Assembly: GCA_027484445.1 (NCBI GenBank)
Contig: JAIXSY010000023.1
Span: forward strand, 1 to 64,000
Length of the DNA stretch: 64,000 nucleotides
Direction: 5' to 3'
Origin: Verrucomicrobiaceae bacterium
GTDB lineage: Bacteria; Verrucomicrobiota; Verrucomicrobiia; Verrucomicrobiales; Verrucomicrobiaceae
Position 1 is the stretch's first letter. Every line of letters begins with the position of its first letter. The notes beneath the pieces are model-generated. The model saw only the letters and a list, made by a program, of their open reading frames with translations. It was not told the DNA's origin and searched no databases. Shown here piece after piece: positions 42,059 to 51,158 of this stretch. Both the position numbers and the translations under genes were made by a program.

Positions 42059-42175
42059 AGCAGGGCGCGGATTTAGCAGCAGCCCCCGCCGCTGGCAAGG
42101 CAGAATCCTGAGCGAAGCTGGGCAGGAGATTCGAGAGTTGACGGTTCTCCGCCTTCACGCCAGCCTCGCTGTCCC

Positions 42176-42994
42176 ATGAGATTTGCGATTTGCAACGAAA
42201 CCTACCCTGCTGACTGGCCCTTCGAGAAAGTGTGTGAAGACGTGGCCGCTGCGGGCTACCACGCGCTGGAGCTGGCCCCCTTCACGCTGAAGGAAGATCC
42301 CCGCCAAATCACGGAGGCCGATGCTCTGCGCCTGAGCCAGATCGCGACTTCCTTTGGCCTGGAAATCCTGGGCCTGCACTGGCTGCTGACCAAACCCACC
42401 TGGTTCCACATCACCACGCCTGACGCCCTCCAGCGCAAGGAAACGGCGAAGTTTGGCCGTCACCTCGCTCGCGTCTGCGCCATGACGGGCGGACGCATCA
42501 TGGTCTGGGGCAGTCCCAAGGCCCGCAGTCTCCAGCCGGAGTGGGCCTACGAGGACGCCTTCCAGCGCGCAGCTGACACCGTGCGTGAGGTCGCTGAAGA
42601 ATGTGGCCAATACGGGGTGGTCATCGCCATGGAGCCACTGGGACGCAAGGAGACGAACTTCCTGAACACGGCAGAAGAGACCATCCGCCTCTGCCAAGCG
42701 GTCGATCACCCGAGCTGCAAGCTGCACCTGGATGTGAAAGCGATGAGCGATGAGGAAAAATCCATCCCGGACATCATTCGGGACAGCAAGGACTGGTTCG
42801 TCCACTTCCACGCGAACGATCCGAACCTGCTCGGCCCTGGCATGGGCGAGGTGAAATTCGAGCCCATCATCTCAGCGCTGCGCGAGGTGGACTATCGCGG
42901 CTTCCTTTCCGTCGAGGTTTTCGACTACCGCCCTGGCGCTCAACACATAGCTCGCGAAAGCATGCGCTACCTGCGTGAAGTGACCGGGCTGTGA
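42176..42994 (+). CDS. Sugar phosphate isomerase/epimerase (xylose isomerase-like)
   Basis: 272 residues. A TIM barrel starting RFAICNETYPADWPFEKVCEDVAAAGYHALELAPF. VIAMEPLGRKETNFLNTAEETIRL, KLHLDVKAM, VHFHANDPNLLGPGMGEV and FLSVEVFDYRPG provide metal-binding Glu/Asp/His at strand ends. Distinct in sequence from the barrel at 3748-4662. No neighbours indicate the substrate. Confidence 0.87.
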   Translation: MRFAICNETYPADWPFEKVCEDVAAAGYHALELAPFTLKEDPRQITEADALRLSQIATSFGLEILGLHWLLTKPTWFHITTPDALQRKETAKFGRHLARVCAMTGGRIMVWGSPKARSLQPEWAYEDAFQRAADTVREVAEECGQYGVVIAMEPLGRKETNFLNTAEETIRLCQAVDHPSCKLHLDVKAMSDEEKSIPDIIRDSKDWFVHFHANDPNLLGPGMGEVKFEPIISALREVDYRGFLSVEVFDYRPGAQHIARESMRYLREVTGL

Positions 42995-43008
42995 ATTCAG
43001 TCCGCGCT

Positions 43009-44433
43009 TTAGGCGATCAGCTTTTCGATCACTTGCCCGCCGATCTGCGACAGCTGCTTGAAGCGGCCGCCGTGGTAGAAGGTGAGCTTGTTGTCGTCGA
43101 GGCCAAGCAGGCGCAGCAGCGTGACGTGTAGGTCACGCACGTGGCGCACTTCCTCAATCGCCTCCATGCCGCGATCATCGGTGGCACCGATGGTGTGCCC
43201 GGCCTTGCAGCCGCCGCCCGCCATCCAGACGGTCATGGCCTTCGGATTGTGATCGCGACCGTAGGCCGTGCCGCCGCGCACGCCATTGTCCGGCGTGCGG
43301 CCAAATTCACCGCACCACACGATCAACGTTTCTTCCAACAAGCCACGTTGCTTCAGGTCGGTGAGGAGGGCTGCGATGGGCTGATCCACCTGACGGATGA
43401 GATTGCCATGCGCACGCTCGATGTAATCGTGGCTGTCCCAAGTGCCCGCGTAGAGCTGCACAAAGCGCACGCCTTTTTCGACCAGCTTCCGCGCCAGCAG
43501 GCATTTGCGGCCAAAGGCATCCGTGCTGTCTTTGCCGATGCCGTAGAGTTCTTTTGTCTTGGCATCCTCGTTTTCGAGATCGATGACCTCAGGCACCTGC
43601 ATCTGCATGCGAAAGGCGAGCTCGTAGTTGTTCATCCTCGCCTTCAGCTCATCATGCCAGGGGTGCTGCTCGGCGTGCTTGGCATTCAATTGGGCCAGCA
43701 GATCCAGATTGGCACGCTGATGCTCGGGCGTGATGCCCGGCGGCGGCTTTAGATCGAGGATGGGAGAGCCTTTGGAGCGCAGCGCTGTTCCCTGAAAATG
43801 GGCAGGCAAGTAGCCATTGCCCCAGTTCGCGCTGCCCCCCTGTGGGTAGCTGATCTCTGGCAGCACGATGAAGCCCGGTAGGTCCTGATTCACCGAACCG
43901 AGCCCGTAGGTCACCCAAGCGCCGAGGGCAGGATCCCCGCCAAAGCGGTTGCCACAGTTCATCTGATACATCGCAGTGGGGTGGTTCACCGAATCGACCT
44001 GGCAGCCCCGGTAAAAGCACAGCTCGTCCGCGACCTTGGCCAGATGCTGCCACGGCTCGCTCATCCAGGCTCCACTTTGCCCATGCTGCGCAAAGCGGAA
44101 GGGCGATTTCACGTAGTAGCGTTTGCCGCTTTCCATGGCGGACTTTTGTTTCCCTTCCCGCACAAACTCCTTCAGGTGCAGTTTTTCCAGGACGGGCTTG
44201 GGGTCGAAGCAGTCGATGTGGCTTGGCCCGCCTTCCATCATGAGGAAGATGCAGTTCTTCGCCTTCGCTGGCACCTGCGCCGGCTTTGGATGCAGTGGGC
44301 TGAGCCCCTCCTGCGCGAGCAACGAGGTCAGTGCTACGCTGCCAAGAGAGGTGCCCAGGCCGTAGAGAAATTCGCGTCGAGTTGGGTCGTGCAGCACCCG
44401 AGCACCAGCGCAGGGAAAAAAGGCGGGGTTCAT
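43009..44433 (-). CDS. DUF1501 family protein (exported, Tat-like)
   Basis: 474 residues from the ATG at 44433. The twin-arginine-like signal TRREFLYGLGTSLGSVALTSLLA is typical of PVC DUF1501 proteins. The alkaline-phosphatase/sulfatase-like fold is suggested by IFLMMEGGPSHIDCFDPKP, TWDSHDYIERAHGN and WCGEFGRTPDN with GRDHNPKAMTVWMAGGGCKAG. DUF1501 genes are often next to DUF1800 or DUF1549 genes, but not here. Enzymatic role not established. Confidence 0.9.
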   Translation of the reverse strand: MNPAFFPCAGARVLHDPTRREFLYGLGTSLGSVALTSLLAQEGLSPLHPKPAQVPAKAKNCIFLMMEGGPSHIDCFDPKPVLEKLHLKEFVREGKQKSAMESGKRYYVKSPFRFAQHGQSGAWMSEPWQHLAKVADELCFYRGCQVDSVNHPTAMYQMNCGNRFGGDPALGAWVTYGLGSVNQDLPGFIVLPEISYPQGGSANWGNGYLPAHFQGTALRSKGSPILDLKPPPGITPEHQRANLDLLAQLNAKHAEQHPWHDELKARMNNYELAFRMQMQVPEVIDLENEDAKTKELYGIGKDSTDAFGRKCLLARKLVEKGVRFVQLYAGTWDSHDYIERAHGNLIRQVDQPIAALLTDLKQRGLLEETLIVWCGEFGRTPDNGVRGGTAYGRDHNPKAMTVWMAGGGCKAGHTIGATDDRGMEAIEEVRHVRDLHVTLLRLLGLDDNKLTFYHGGRFKQLSQIGGQVIEKLIA

Positions 44434-44544
44434 GGCGTGAAAAATCAGCCAGTCCAAACGCAGCGAGCGCCGCAAACTAGCGAAAATCATCGCGAGACTC
44501 AAAGCTAGCCGAGACTGCCTTGACGATCGTTTGCAAAAGGGCAC

Positions 44545-44573
44545 AAAAAAGCGCCCGGAGGAGTTCCGGGCGC
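44545..44573 (-). terminator. Rho-independent terminator
   Basis: The stem GCGCCCGGA (44551-44559) / TCCGGGCGC (44565-44573) has a 5-nt loop and is followed on the minus strand by TTTTTT. It ends the transcript of the small exported protein gene at 44605-45126. Confidence 0.85.
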
Positions 44574-44604
44574 TCAGTGAAGGGAGAATGGAAGGCGATC
44601 TGGA

Positions 44605-45126
44605 TCACTTCGCCGCGAATGGGCTCTTGATGAGCGCACGGAAGGCGTCGGAGATCTTCGCCACCGCATCTTTCGGGCCTGTGAGCTTGATGAAAACAGG
44701 AGCATCATTGCCCGGCACGATGGCACCGAGAAGGGTGTAATTTTCCTTCGGCGTCTTGGGTCCGAACATGGCACCATCGTTGTAGGTGCCGGTGGCGGTC
44801 ACCAGGGTGACTTTCGTGCCATTGGCGTCGAGCTCTTCGGTTTTCGATTCCGGGGGGCTGGCAAACTGGCCCAACCAGCGATCCACATTGGCCTTAGCAT
44901 CGCCGCCCTGACCTGCGCCGAAGTAGTAAAACACGGCCTCCAGGGGCTTCTCCGCGCCTTCCACCGTCAGCTGCAAGGTGCCTGCGCGCATGGGGCTGGT
45001 GGGCGGGATGGATGTCCAGGTGGATGGGTAAGCGAAATTCAGGCCGGCGACGGCCAGTTTGCCATCTTCGGCCAAAGCGGAGAGGCTAAGCGAAGCCAAG
45101 GTGAGGAGCGTGAGGATGCGTTTCAT
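44605..45126 (-). CDS. Hypothetical secreted protein
   Basis: 173 residues, not recognised. The signal peptide MKRILTLLTLASLSLSALA is followed by a compact domain: NFAYPSTWTSIPPTSPMRAG, FYYFGAGQGGDAKANVDRWLGQF and AIVPGNDAPVFIKLTGPKDAVAK. The layout (a protein-stability-like 'W-x-x-x-P ... RW..QF ... FxKLTGP' pattern) recurs in planctomycete and verrucomicrobial lipid-binding-like hypotheticals. No catalytic motif. It is isolated by terminators on both sides. Confidence 0.65.
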   Translation of the reverse strand: MKRILTLLTLASLSLSALAEDGKLAVAGLNFAYPSTWTSIPPTSPMRAGTLQLTVEGAEKPLEAVFYYFGAGQGGDAKANVDRWLGQFASPPESKTEELDANGTKVTLVTATGTYNDGAMFGPKTPKENYTLLGAIVPGNDAPVFIKLTGPKDAVAKISDAFRALIKSPFAAK

Positions 45127-45156
45127 GGTGGGTGGGCTGGGTGGCGGAGGGGATGG

Positions 45157-45187
45157 AAAAAGGAAGGCGGACTGAGGCCCGCCTTCC
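45157..45187 (-). terminator. Rho-independent terminator after the cupredoxin gene
   Basis: The stem GGAAGGCGG (45162-45170) / CCGCCTTCC (45179-45187) has an 8-nt loop. On the minus strand it runs straight into TTTTT. Confidence 0.85.
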
Positions 45188-45201
45188 CGATTCGAAAGAG
45201 T

Positions 45202-45669
45202 TTACTTGGTGACGTGCATGACGCCCTTCATCAGTAGCCAGTGGCCAGGAAAGGTGCACATGAAAGGATAGTCGCCGGCTTCCGCAGGTGCCGTGAACTC
45301 AATGGTGTCTGTTCCATTTGGCTGCACCAGCTTGGTGTGGGCAATGATGTCGTCTTTCGAGGCATCGGGAATGTAGCTCTTGGACATCGCCTGGGGGTCG
45401 GTCATCATGGCGTTCGCCTGGGCACCCACGGCCTGATCTTTGCCCGGCTTGATCAGCAAGAAATTGTGCGGCTGGGGGGCGATGCTGCCGGTGTTGTTCA
45501 GAGTCAGCTTGACCTTCTGCCCAGCTTTCACGGACAGATCGGTTTTGTCATAGCCGAGCGGGTTGCTGGCATGTGGCTTGAGCTCGATGACGGCGACATC
45601 CGCGTCCTGAGCCAAGGCGGCGAAGGCGAAAATCGCGAGAACGGAGGTGAGGAGGGTGGCTTTTTTCAT
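45202..45669 (-). CDS. Azurin-like blue copper protein (cupredoxin)
   Basis: 155 residues from the ATG at 45669 with signal peptide MKKATLLTSVLAIFAFAALA. Periplasmic one-electron carrier. The type 1 copper ligands are visible: His68 (PQPHNFLL), Cys138, His143 and Met147 within MCTFPGHWLLMKGVM. This is the azurin arrangement, although no disulfide Cys pair is seen (only one Cys). The electron-transfer partner is not in the window. Confidence 0.9.
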   Translation of the reverse strand: MKKATLLTSVLAIFAFAALAQDADVAVIELKPHASNPLGYDKTDLSVKAGQKVKLTLNNTGSIAPQPHNFLLIKPGKDQAVGAQANAMMTDPQAMSKSYIPDASKDDIIAHTKLVQPNGTDTIEFTAPAEAGDYPFMCTFPGHWLLMKGVMHVTK

Positions 45670-45760
45670 GGGTGCGTTGGGGGAATCAGGAAATCGGACC
45701 AACAGGAGGCCGGTTTTCAATCAATTTCAAGCTTACGGCCCTGCGGGAAAGGCAGCAGCA

Positions 45761-47011
45761 TCAATCGAAATGCATCTGACCGATGTCTGTCCGGCGCTGC
45801 AAACCGTCAAAATGGATCTTTGCCGACTCGGCGTAGGCTTTGTCACGAGCCTGAACTCGGGTCGCGCCTGTGGCCACGACAGCGAGGACACGGCCTCCAT
45901 TCGTCTCAAACGGGCCATCCGCCTTTTTACGCGTACCACAATGATAAACGCGGGCTCCTTCGACCTGCTCCAGCCCAGAGATGACATCGCCACTGCGAGA
46001 GCTGGCCGGATAACCTGCGGAGGCAGAGATGACGCAGATGCTCCAGCCACTGGCGAAGTCGATGAGTTCTGGCTGCAACTTGCCCGAAGCAGCAGCTGCG
46101 ACATATCCAGCGAAATCACCCCGCACCAGCGGCATGACGGCCTCGGCCTCAGGATCGCCAAAGCGGCAGTTGTATTCGATCACCTTCGGCCCATCGGGCG
46201 TGAGCATCAGTCCAAAGTATAGGAATCCTCGGTAGCGAAGGCCATCCTGAATCAGGCCCTGCACGGTGGGAACGACGATCTCTTGCTCGATGCGCGCGAG
46301 CACTTCAGGCGAGACGATTTCACGGCTAGCCACGGCTCCCATGCCGCCCGTGTTTGGGCCTTGGTCACGATCGCGGATGCGTTTGTAGTCCCGGGCAGGC
46401 ATGAGGATGTGATATTGATCCTCACAGATCGAAGCAAAGACCGACAGCTCTGGACCGGTCAGGCAAGACTCCACCACCAGATTTCCAGGACCAAAGACAC
46501 GCTGTTCCATGACCTCGCTGATGAAGCTTTCAGCCTCCTCACGCGTCGGGCAGACCGCCACCCCTTTGCCAGCCGCGAGACCATCGAACTTCAGCACGAT
46601 GGGAAAGCGGTTGAGTGCCGCGCGCGCTTCTTCCGCCGTTTCGCAGACGGTGTAATCGGCCGTCGGGATGCTGTGGCGTTTCAGGAAGGCCTTGGCAAAA
46701 GCCTTCGAGGCCTCAAGCTGGGCAGACTCGCGCCGCGGCCCCCAGCAGGGGATGCCTGCCTGCTCGCACAGATTGGCCAGCCCTTCATCCTTCACGAGCA
46801 GCGCCTCTTCACCCGCCATGCAGAGGTCGATGCCCTCTTGCTGCATCCAGGCCACCAGTTCGGCTGGCGAACCAGCCTCGACCCGCGTCGCCAGCGTGGC
46901 GATCGCATCGCTGCCTGGGTGCGCAAAGAGCTGCGGTTTGCCGGGAGATTCGCTGAGTGCCGTGATGAGGGCATGCTCGCGCCCTCCTTTTCCTGTGACC
47001 AAAATTTTCAT
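45761..47011 (-). CDS. purD: Phosphoribosylamine-glycine ligase
   Basis: 416 residues from the ATG at 47011; a 16-residue upstream extension is unlikely because the family starts at MKILVTGKGGREHAL. Second step of purine synthesis. ATP-grasp signatures are FPIVLKFDGLAAGKGVAVC, DYKRIRDRDQGPNTGGMGAV and YFGLMLTPDGPKVIEYNCRFGDPEAEAVM. It is a monofunctional GARS of usual length. Confidence 0.97.
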   Translation of the reverse strand: MKILVTGKGGREHALITALSESPGKPQLFAHPGSDAIATLATRVEAGSPAELVAWMQQEGIDLCMAGEEALLVKDEGLANLCEQAGIPCWGPRRESAQLEASKAFAKAFLKRHSIPTADYTVCETAEEARAALNRFPIVLKFDGLAAGKGVAVCPTREEAESFISEVMEQRVFGPGNLVVESCLTGPELSVFASICEDQYHILMPARDYKRIRDRDQGPNTGGMGAVASREIVSPEVLARIEQEIVVPTVQGLIQDGLRYRGFLYFGLMLTPDGPKVIEYNCRFGDPEAEAVMPLVRGDFAGYVAAAASGKLQPELIDFASGWSICVISASAGYPASSRSGDVISGLEQVEGARVYHCGTRKKADGPFETNGGRVLAVVATGATRVQARDKAYAESAKIHFDGLQRRTDIGQMHFD

Positions 47012-47054
47012 GGGCGGCCATTCTTGGAGGGAAAAACGCCCCCTGCCAACGCAA

Positions 47055-47092
47055 AACACCCCGGAAGGCGAGATGCCAACCGGGGCACTTGA
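47055..47092 (-). terminator. Possible terminator after the HMA-protein gene
   Basis: On the minus strand TGCCCCGG pairs with CCGGGGTG across a 15-nt loop, followed by TTTT. It has a short stem, a long loop and a weak T-run. Confidence 0.4.
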
Positions 47093-47117
47093 AAGCTGCC
47101 GAGCGGCCAGAGCTGCG

Positions 47118-47618
47118 TTATTTCACTTCACCATGAAAGCCGGCCTTGTTCATCGCGGCGATCAGGTCGGCCTCCGTAAACTCGCCCTTCACGGTAAAGG
47201 TGCTAGCCTTGGAGACGACGGTGTGCTCGGTGACACCAGGCACGGACTTCACGGCATCGGCCATGGCATTGGCACACTTTTGGCAGCAAAGATGAGCGCC
47301 GGAGACCGTCGCCTCCGTCAGCTTTTTCGTCGCAGCACTGGAGGAAAGACTGCTTTTCTCCACCTCCGCGCCGGTGCCGTAATATCCAGCGGCCATCAGC
47401 GCCTCGACGGCCTTTTTCGCGGAGCTTTTCGACTTCGCGGTGATGGTCACCGTGGTTCCGTCCGCAGCCGCCGTGACATCTTTGACACTCGTCACGGCCT
47501 TGGTGATGCCATTGGTGCAGCTTTTGCAGCAATTGTGCACGCCTTCCAGCGTCACGGTGACTTCGGCCTGGGCCATCGCGGTCAGGAGGAGGGAGAGAGC
47601 AATCAGTAGGTGTTTCAT
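47118..47618 (-). CDS. Exported heavy-metal-associated (HMA) domain protein
   Basis: 166 residues from the ATG at 47618. The signal peptide MKHLLIALSLLLTAMAQA is followed by two ferredoxin-like HMA-type units with CC-x-x-C motifs: VHNCCKSCTNGI (Cys30, 31, 34) and AHLCCQKCANAM. Each is followed by a VKDVTA/VPGVTE strand and a final A-x-x-x-AGY/AGF element, as in metal chaperones. CCxxC instead of CxxC is unusual. Probably binds a soft metal in the periplasm. Divergent from the rhomboid gene. Confidence 0.82.
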   Translation of the reverse strand: MKHLLIALSLLLTAMAQAEVTVTLEGVHNCCKSCTNGITKAVTSVKDVTAAADGTTVTITAKSKSSAKKAVEALMAAGYYGTGAEVEKSSLSSSAATKKLTEATVSGAHLCCQKCANAMADAVKSVPGVTEHTVVSKASTFTVKGEFTEADLIAAMNKAGFHGEVK

Positions 47619-47733
47619 CGCACAAGCTAAGACGCGCCGTCTTCGCGCATCTTTGCGCAAAGATGCACCTGAGGGCGTTGACGCGGGATTTTTCCTCTCG
47701 CGCAGCGGCCTCACTGCCATACACTGCGGCGTC

Positions 47734-48711
47734 ATGTCTCTCTACGATCGCGACTACATGCGTGAGGATGCCCCCAGCTTTCTGGAGAGGCTTCAGCGCA
47801 TTCAGGCCTTTCAGTGGTTCTTCTGGGCAAACATTGTCGTCTTTGTCGTGCAGTGGCTTTTCCTGGCCGAATCAGGTTCGGCACGCACCTACATTCCTGA
47901 CGGTGGCGTCAGCATCAGTGAACTGGCAGCAGGCAAGGTGTGGACGCCCTTCACCTACATGTTCGTGCATGGCAGCGTGGGGCACATTTTGCTAAACATG
48001 CTCATGCTCTGGTTCGCCGGGAAACGTGTGCAGGATCTCTACGGACAGAGGCACTTCATGATGATCTATGTCATCTCAGGTCTCGCCGGTGCTGCCCTTC
48101 AACTCGCCGTCGCCTCCACCACCGCGATGGGAGATGCCTACCTCATGGGTGCCTCGGCCTCGATCATGGGCCTCATGCTGGCCCTGGCGGTCGCCATGCC
48201 AGCAGAGGAAATCTACCTCCTGGTCATGTTCATCATCCCCGTCCGCTTCCGCCTGTGGACCTTGGCGAAGGTGCTGCTTTTCTTCAACCTTGGCATGGGT
48301 GTGCTGGAGCTGCTGGGCGCTCTGCCCAGCTGGCTGGCTAGCGATGGCGCCCCCGTGGCCTACCTGGCTCACTTTGGTGGAGCCGTCGCAGGCTGGTACT
48401 ATGCCCGCAGCCAGGGCTACGGCGGCATCCCTTCTCTGCTCGGCATGCAGGGCTCCAGCTTTCGCAGCCCTTCGCGCCGCCCTGCCCTCGCCGGACTGCC
48501 GCGCCGTCGCCGAGTCGTGGAACTGGATGAAGAAGCCATCGCCCGCGCGGCACGCACGGCTCCCGCCATCGATCTCATTCGGGATGAGGTGGATCCTATC
48601 TTGGACAAGATCAACGAGCATGGATTCTCCAGCCTGACAGACGAAGAACGCCGCACACTGGAGCGCGCCAGTCGCCACATTTCAGGCAAAAACGGCTCAG
48701 AAAACACCTGA
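47734..48711 (+). CDS. Rhomboid-family intramembrane serine protease
   Basis: 325 residues from the ATG at 47734. Six or so TM helices. The pattern TPFTYMFVHGSVGHILLNMLMLWFAG has the conserved His and Asn of TM2. LMGASASIMGLML has nucleophile Ser141 (G-x-S-x), and VAYLAHFGGAVAGWYYA has the dyad His. The C-terminal ~90 residues are soluble and charged (SSFRSPSRRPALAGLPRRRR, then a DEVDPILDKI helix), a tail seen in many PVC rhomboids. Cleaves TM substrates. Confidence 0.9.
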   Translation: MSLYDRDYMREDAPSFLERLQRIQAFQWFFWANIVVFVVQWLFLAESGSARTYIPDGGVSISELAAGKVWTPFTYMFVHGSVGHILLNMLMLWFAGKRVQDLYGQRHFMMIYVISGLAGAALQLAVASTTAMGDAYLMGASASIMGLMLALAVAMPAEEIYLLVMFIIPVRFRLWTLAKVLLFFNLGMGVLELLGALPSWLASDGAPVAYLAHFGGAVAGWYYARSQGYGGIPSLLGMQGSSFRSPSRRPALAGLPRRRRVVELDEEAIARAARTAPAIDLIRDEVDPILDKINEHGFSSLTDEERRTLERASRHISGKNGSENT

Positions 48712-48740
48712 ATCCAAGTCTCCCGAAGCTTTCGCGACGC

Positions 48741-49502
48741 TTAGCCCCCGAAATCAAGGGGACGAGCAGTTTCACTGACGGCAGGTCGAACCACGACGAT
48801 CTCCCCCAAGATGCTCTCCTGCTCCACCTGGAGATGATTGAGCTTCATCAGCTCTAGCATGGCGAGGAAGGTCACGATGACCTCCACCCGGCTCGCGGCA
48901 TCGCTGAACAGCGTCTCAAAACGCATGCGCCCCCCCAGCGGGATGATCTCCAAGAGGTGCTCGATCTTGTCGGCAACGGTGTATCGGTCACTGACGATTT
49001 CCCGAATGTCCGTGCTGTTCTCGAAGCGCTTCAGCACCTTTTGGAAGGCGCGGATCAGGTCAAAAATTCCCACGCCCGCGACAGTCGTGACCGGTGCCTC
49101 CAGATCCATCGGCTCCGGGCTAGTCGCGAAGAATTCGTCCGCTTTCATCTCCTGCTGCCCCAGGAACTGCGCTGCATCCTTGAACTTCTTGTATTCCACC
49201 AATTGGCGAATCAACTCCCAGCGGGGATCTTCCTCCTCAGCATCCTCTTCAGGCGGCTGTTGGCTTTGCGGCAAGAGCTCACGGCTCTTCAGATACATCA
49301 AGTTCGCTGCCATCACGATGAACTCACTGGCCAGCTCCACATTCAGCATCTTGAAGGTGTTCACATACTCCAAGTATTGCTTCGTGATGCGCTCGATCGA
49401 CACATCATAAATGTCGATTTCGTCCTTTTTGATCAGGTAGAGCAGCAGGTCCAGCGGACCCTCGAAAATTTCCAGTTTGACCTTGTAATCCTTGTCTTCC
49501 AC
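48741..49502 (-). CDS. scpA: Segregation and condensation protein A
   Basis: 253 residues if initiated at the GTG at 49502; the open frame continues to 49814 but the extra ~104 residues are not ScpA-like and overlap the divergent gene's leader. ScpA is the kleisin that bridges SMC heads. Signatures are YKVKLEIFEGPLDLLLYLIKKDEIDIYDVSI (N-terminal), ELASEFIVMAANLMYLKSRELLP (~65), and the C-terminal winged helix FLAMLELMKLNHLQVEQ. scpB is not in the window. Confidence 0.92.
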   Translation of the reverse strand: MEDKDYKVKLEIFEGPLDLLLYLIKKDEIDIYDVSIERITKQYLEYVNTFKMLNVELASEFIVMAANLMYLKSRELLPQSQQPPEEDAEEEDPRWELIRQLVEYKKFKDAAQFLGQQEMKADEFFATSPEPMDLEAPVTTVAGVGIFDLIRAFQKVLKRFENSTDIREIVSDRYTVADKIEHLLEIIPLGGRMRFETLFSDAASRVEVIVTFLAMLELMKLNHLQVEQESILGEIVVVRPAVSETARPLDFGG

Positions 49503-49719
49503 CCGCCGAGCTATGGACGGAATGGCCGGTGATGCGAGAGGAAAAATCAGCCCCAGGCTCACTCCAGACCTAGCTCCAGAAGATCCAAGCGCTGATCTTC
49601 CCAAGAACGGAATTTTTTCGAACTGCAAAAAATTTGAGCGTTTTGCAAGAAGATAGCTCTCCTGCCGCGTATTGCGCTCCTGTCCTCCTGTATTGCGCAT
49701 CTCCACCCCCCACGTTCCC

Positions 49720-51054
49720 ATGAAAATGCATCCTAACTGCCAGGGTAACCACCTCGACCTACGCTCCGGTGCCAGCCGTCGCGACTTCATGTATGTCGGT
49801 ATGCTGGGTGGCATCGGCCTCTCTCTGCCTGATATGCTGCGCCTTCAGGCCTCGCCAGTCATTCCAGATGTGGAGAGCTTCAAGCCCATCGCTGACTCGG
49901 TGATTCACATCTACCTGCCCGGCGGCATGGCTCAGCATGAATCCTGGGATCCCAAGCCCTTCGCCAGCCCTGACTACCGTGGCCCCTACACCCCGATCAA
50001 AACCAGCATCCCTGGTGAATACGTGGGAGAAAAATTCCAGAACATCGCCAAAATCATGCACAAGCTGTCCGTCATTCGCAGCATGACGCATGGCGAAGCT
50101 GCTCACGAGCGCGGCACGCACAACATGTTCACGGGCTATCGCCCGAGCCCCGCTATCAAATTCCCCAGCTTCGGCTCTATCGTATCTCACGAACTCGGTA
50201 GCAGGAACAATCTGCCACCCTACGTGGTGGTGCCAAACGTCATTGCCCCAGAACAGGGCACTGGCTACATGAGCAGTGCTTTCGGGCCTTTCGCGCTCGG
50301 CAGCGATCCTGCTGACAAGGGATTCTCGGTGCGTGACCTGCTGACGCCAAAGGACATCGACGACAAGCGTTTTGAGCGTCGTCGCAGCCTGCTCGGCACC
50401 GTGGATGAACACTTCCGGATGGTTGAGAAAGCCGACTCGATCAACGCCATGGATAGCTTCTACCAAGCTGCTTACGGCTTGATCAGCAGCTCGCAGGCCC
50501 GCGAAGCTTTCAATCTGGACAAAGAATCCGACAAGCTCCGTGATGAATACGGTCGCAACCAAGCAGGTCAGCGCTTCCTGCTGGCTCGTCGCTTGGTCGA
50601 GGCAGGCGTCCGCATGGTCTCCGTGACTTATGGTGGCTGGGACCACCACAGCAATATCAAGAGCGCTTTCGATCAGCAGGCTCCCAACTTCGACCAAGCT
50701 TTCGCCCGTCTCATCCGCGACCTCGACGAGCGCGGCATGTTGAAAAAGACACTGGTCTTGGTCAGCTCTGAGTTCGGCCGCACCCCGAAGATCAATGGTA
50801 CCAACGGCCGTGACCACTGGCCACGTGTGTTCTCGGTAGCCATGGCTGGCGGTGGTGTGAAGGAAGGCTACATCCACGGTGCCTCCGACGCTCTTGGCGG
50901 CGAGCCTGATCGCGATGCGGTCGGACCTGAAGACTTGGCCAAAACCATGTATCGTGTGCTCGGCATCAATGGCGAGAAGCGCATCATGTCTGACGGCGCC
51001 CGCCCGATCGACATCGTTAATGGCGGACGCATCCTTACCGAAGTGCTCGCCTGA
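49720..51054 (+). CDS. DUF1501 family protein (second copy)
   Basis: 444 residues from the ATG at 49720. Tat-like signal ASRRDFMYVGMLGGIGLSLPD. DUF1501 landmarks are IHIYLPGGMAQHESWDPKP, MTHGEAAHERGTHNMFTGY, YGGWDHHSNIKSAFDQQ, LVSSEFGRTPKINGTNGRDHWPRVF and AGGGVKEGYIHGASD. A lineage different from the copy at 43009-44433. It ends in a strong terminator. Confidence 0.92.
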   Translation: MKMHPNCQGNHLDLRSGASRRDFMYVGMLGGIGLSLPDMLRLQASPVIPDVESFKPIADSVIHIYLPGGMAQHESWDPKPFASPDYRGPYTPIKTSIPGEYVGEKFQNIAKIMHKLSVIRSMTHGEAAHERGTHNMFTGYRPSPAIKFPSFGSIVSHELGSRNNLPPYVVVPNVIAPEQGTGYMSSAFGPFALGSDPADKGFSVRDLLTPKDIDDKRFERRRSLLGTVDEHFRMVEKADSINAMDSFYQAAYGLISSSQAREAFNLDKESDKLRDEYGRNQAGQRFLLARRLVEAGVRMVSVTYGGWDHHSNIKSAFDQQAPNFDQAFARLIRDLDERGMLKKTLVLVSSEFGRTPKINGTNGRDHWPRVFSVAMAGGGVKEGYIHGASDALGGEPDRDAVGPEDLAKTMYRVLGINGEKRIMSDGARPIDIVNGGRILTEVLA

Positions 51055-51083
51055 TTGGTCAGTCAAATCGTCCTCCCTCTTCT

Positions 51084-51115
51084 GAACCCCCGCTGCTCAG
51101 CGGGGGTTCTTTTTG
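51084..51115 (+). terminator. Rho-independent terminator after DUF1501 gene
   Basis: The stem GAACCCCCGCT (51084-51094) / AGCGGGGGTTC (51099-51109) has a GCTC loop and is followed by TTTTT. Confidence 0.92.
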
Positions 51116-51158
51116 GCAGACATGCCAGCTTTTGACAGTCAGATTGCTTCTCATCCCC

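Noticed and set aside
49503..49814. Extended N-terminus for ScpA
   Set aside because: The extra ~104 residues are not ScpA-like and would overlap the start of the divergent DUF1501 gene.
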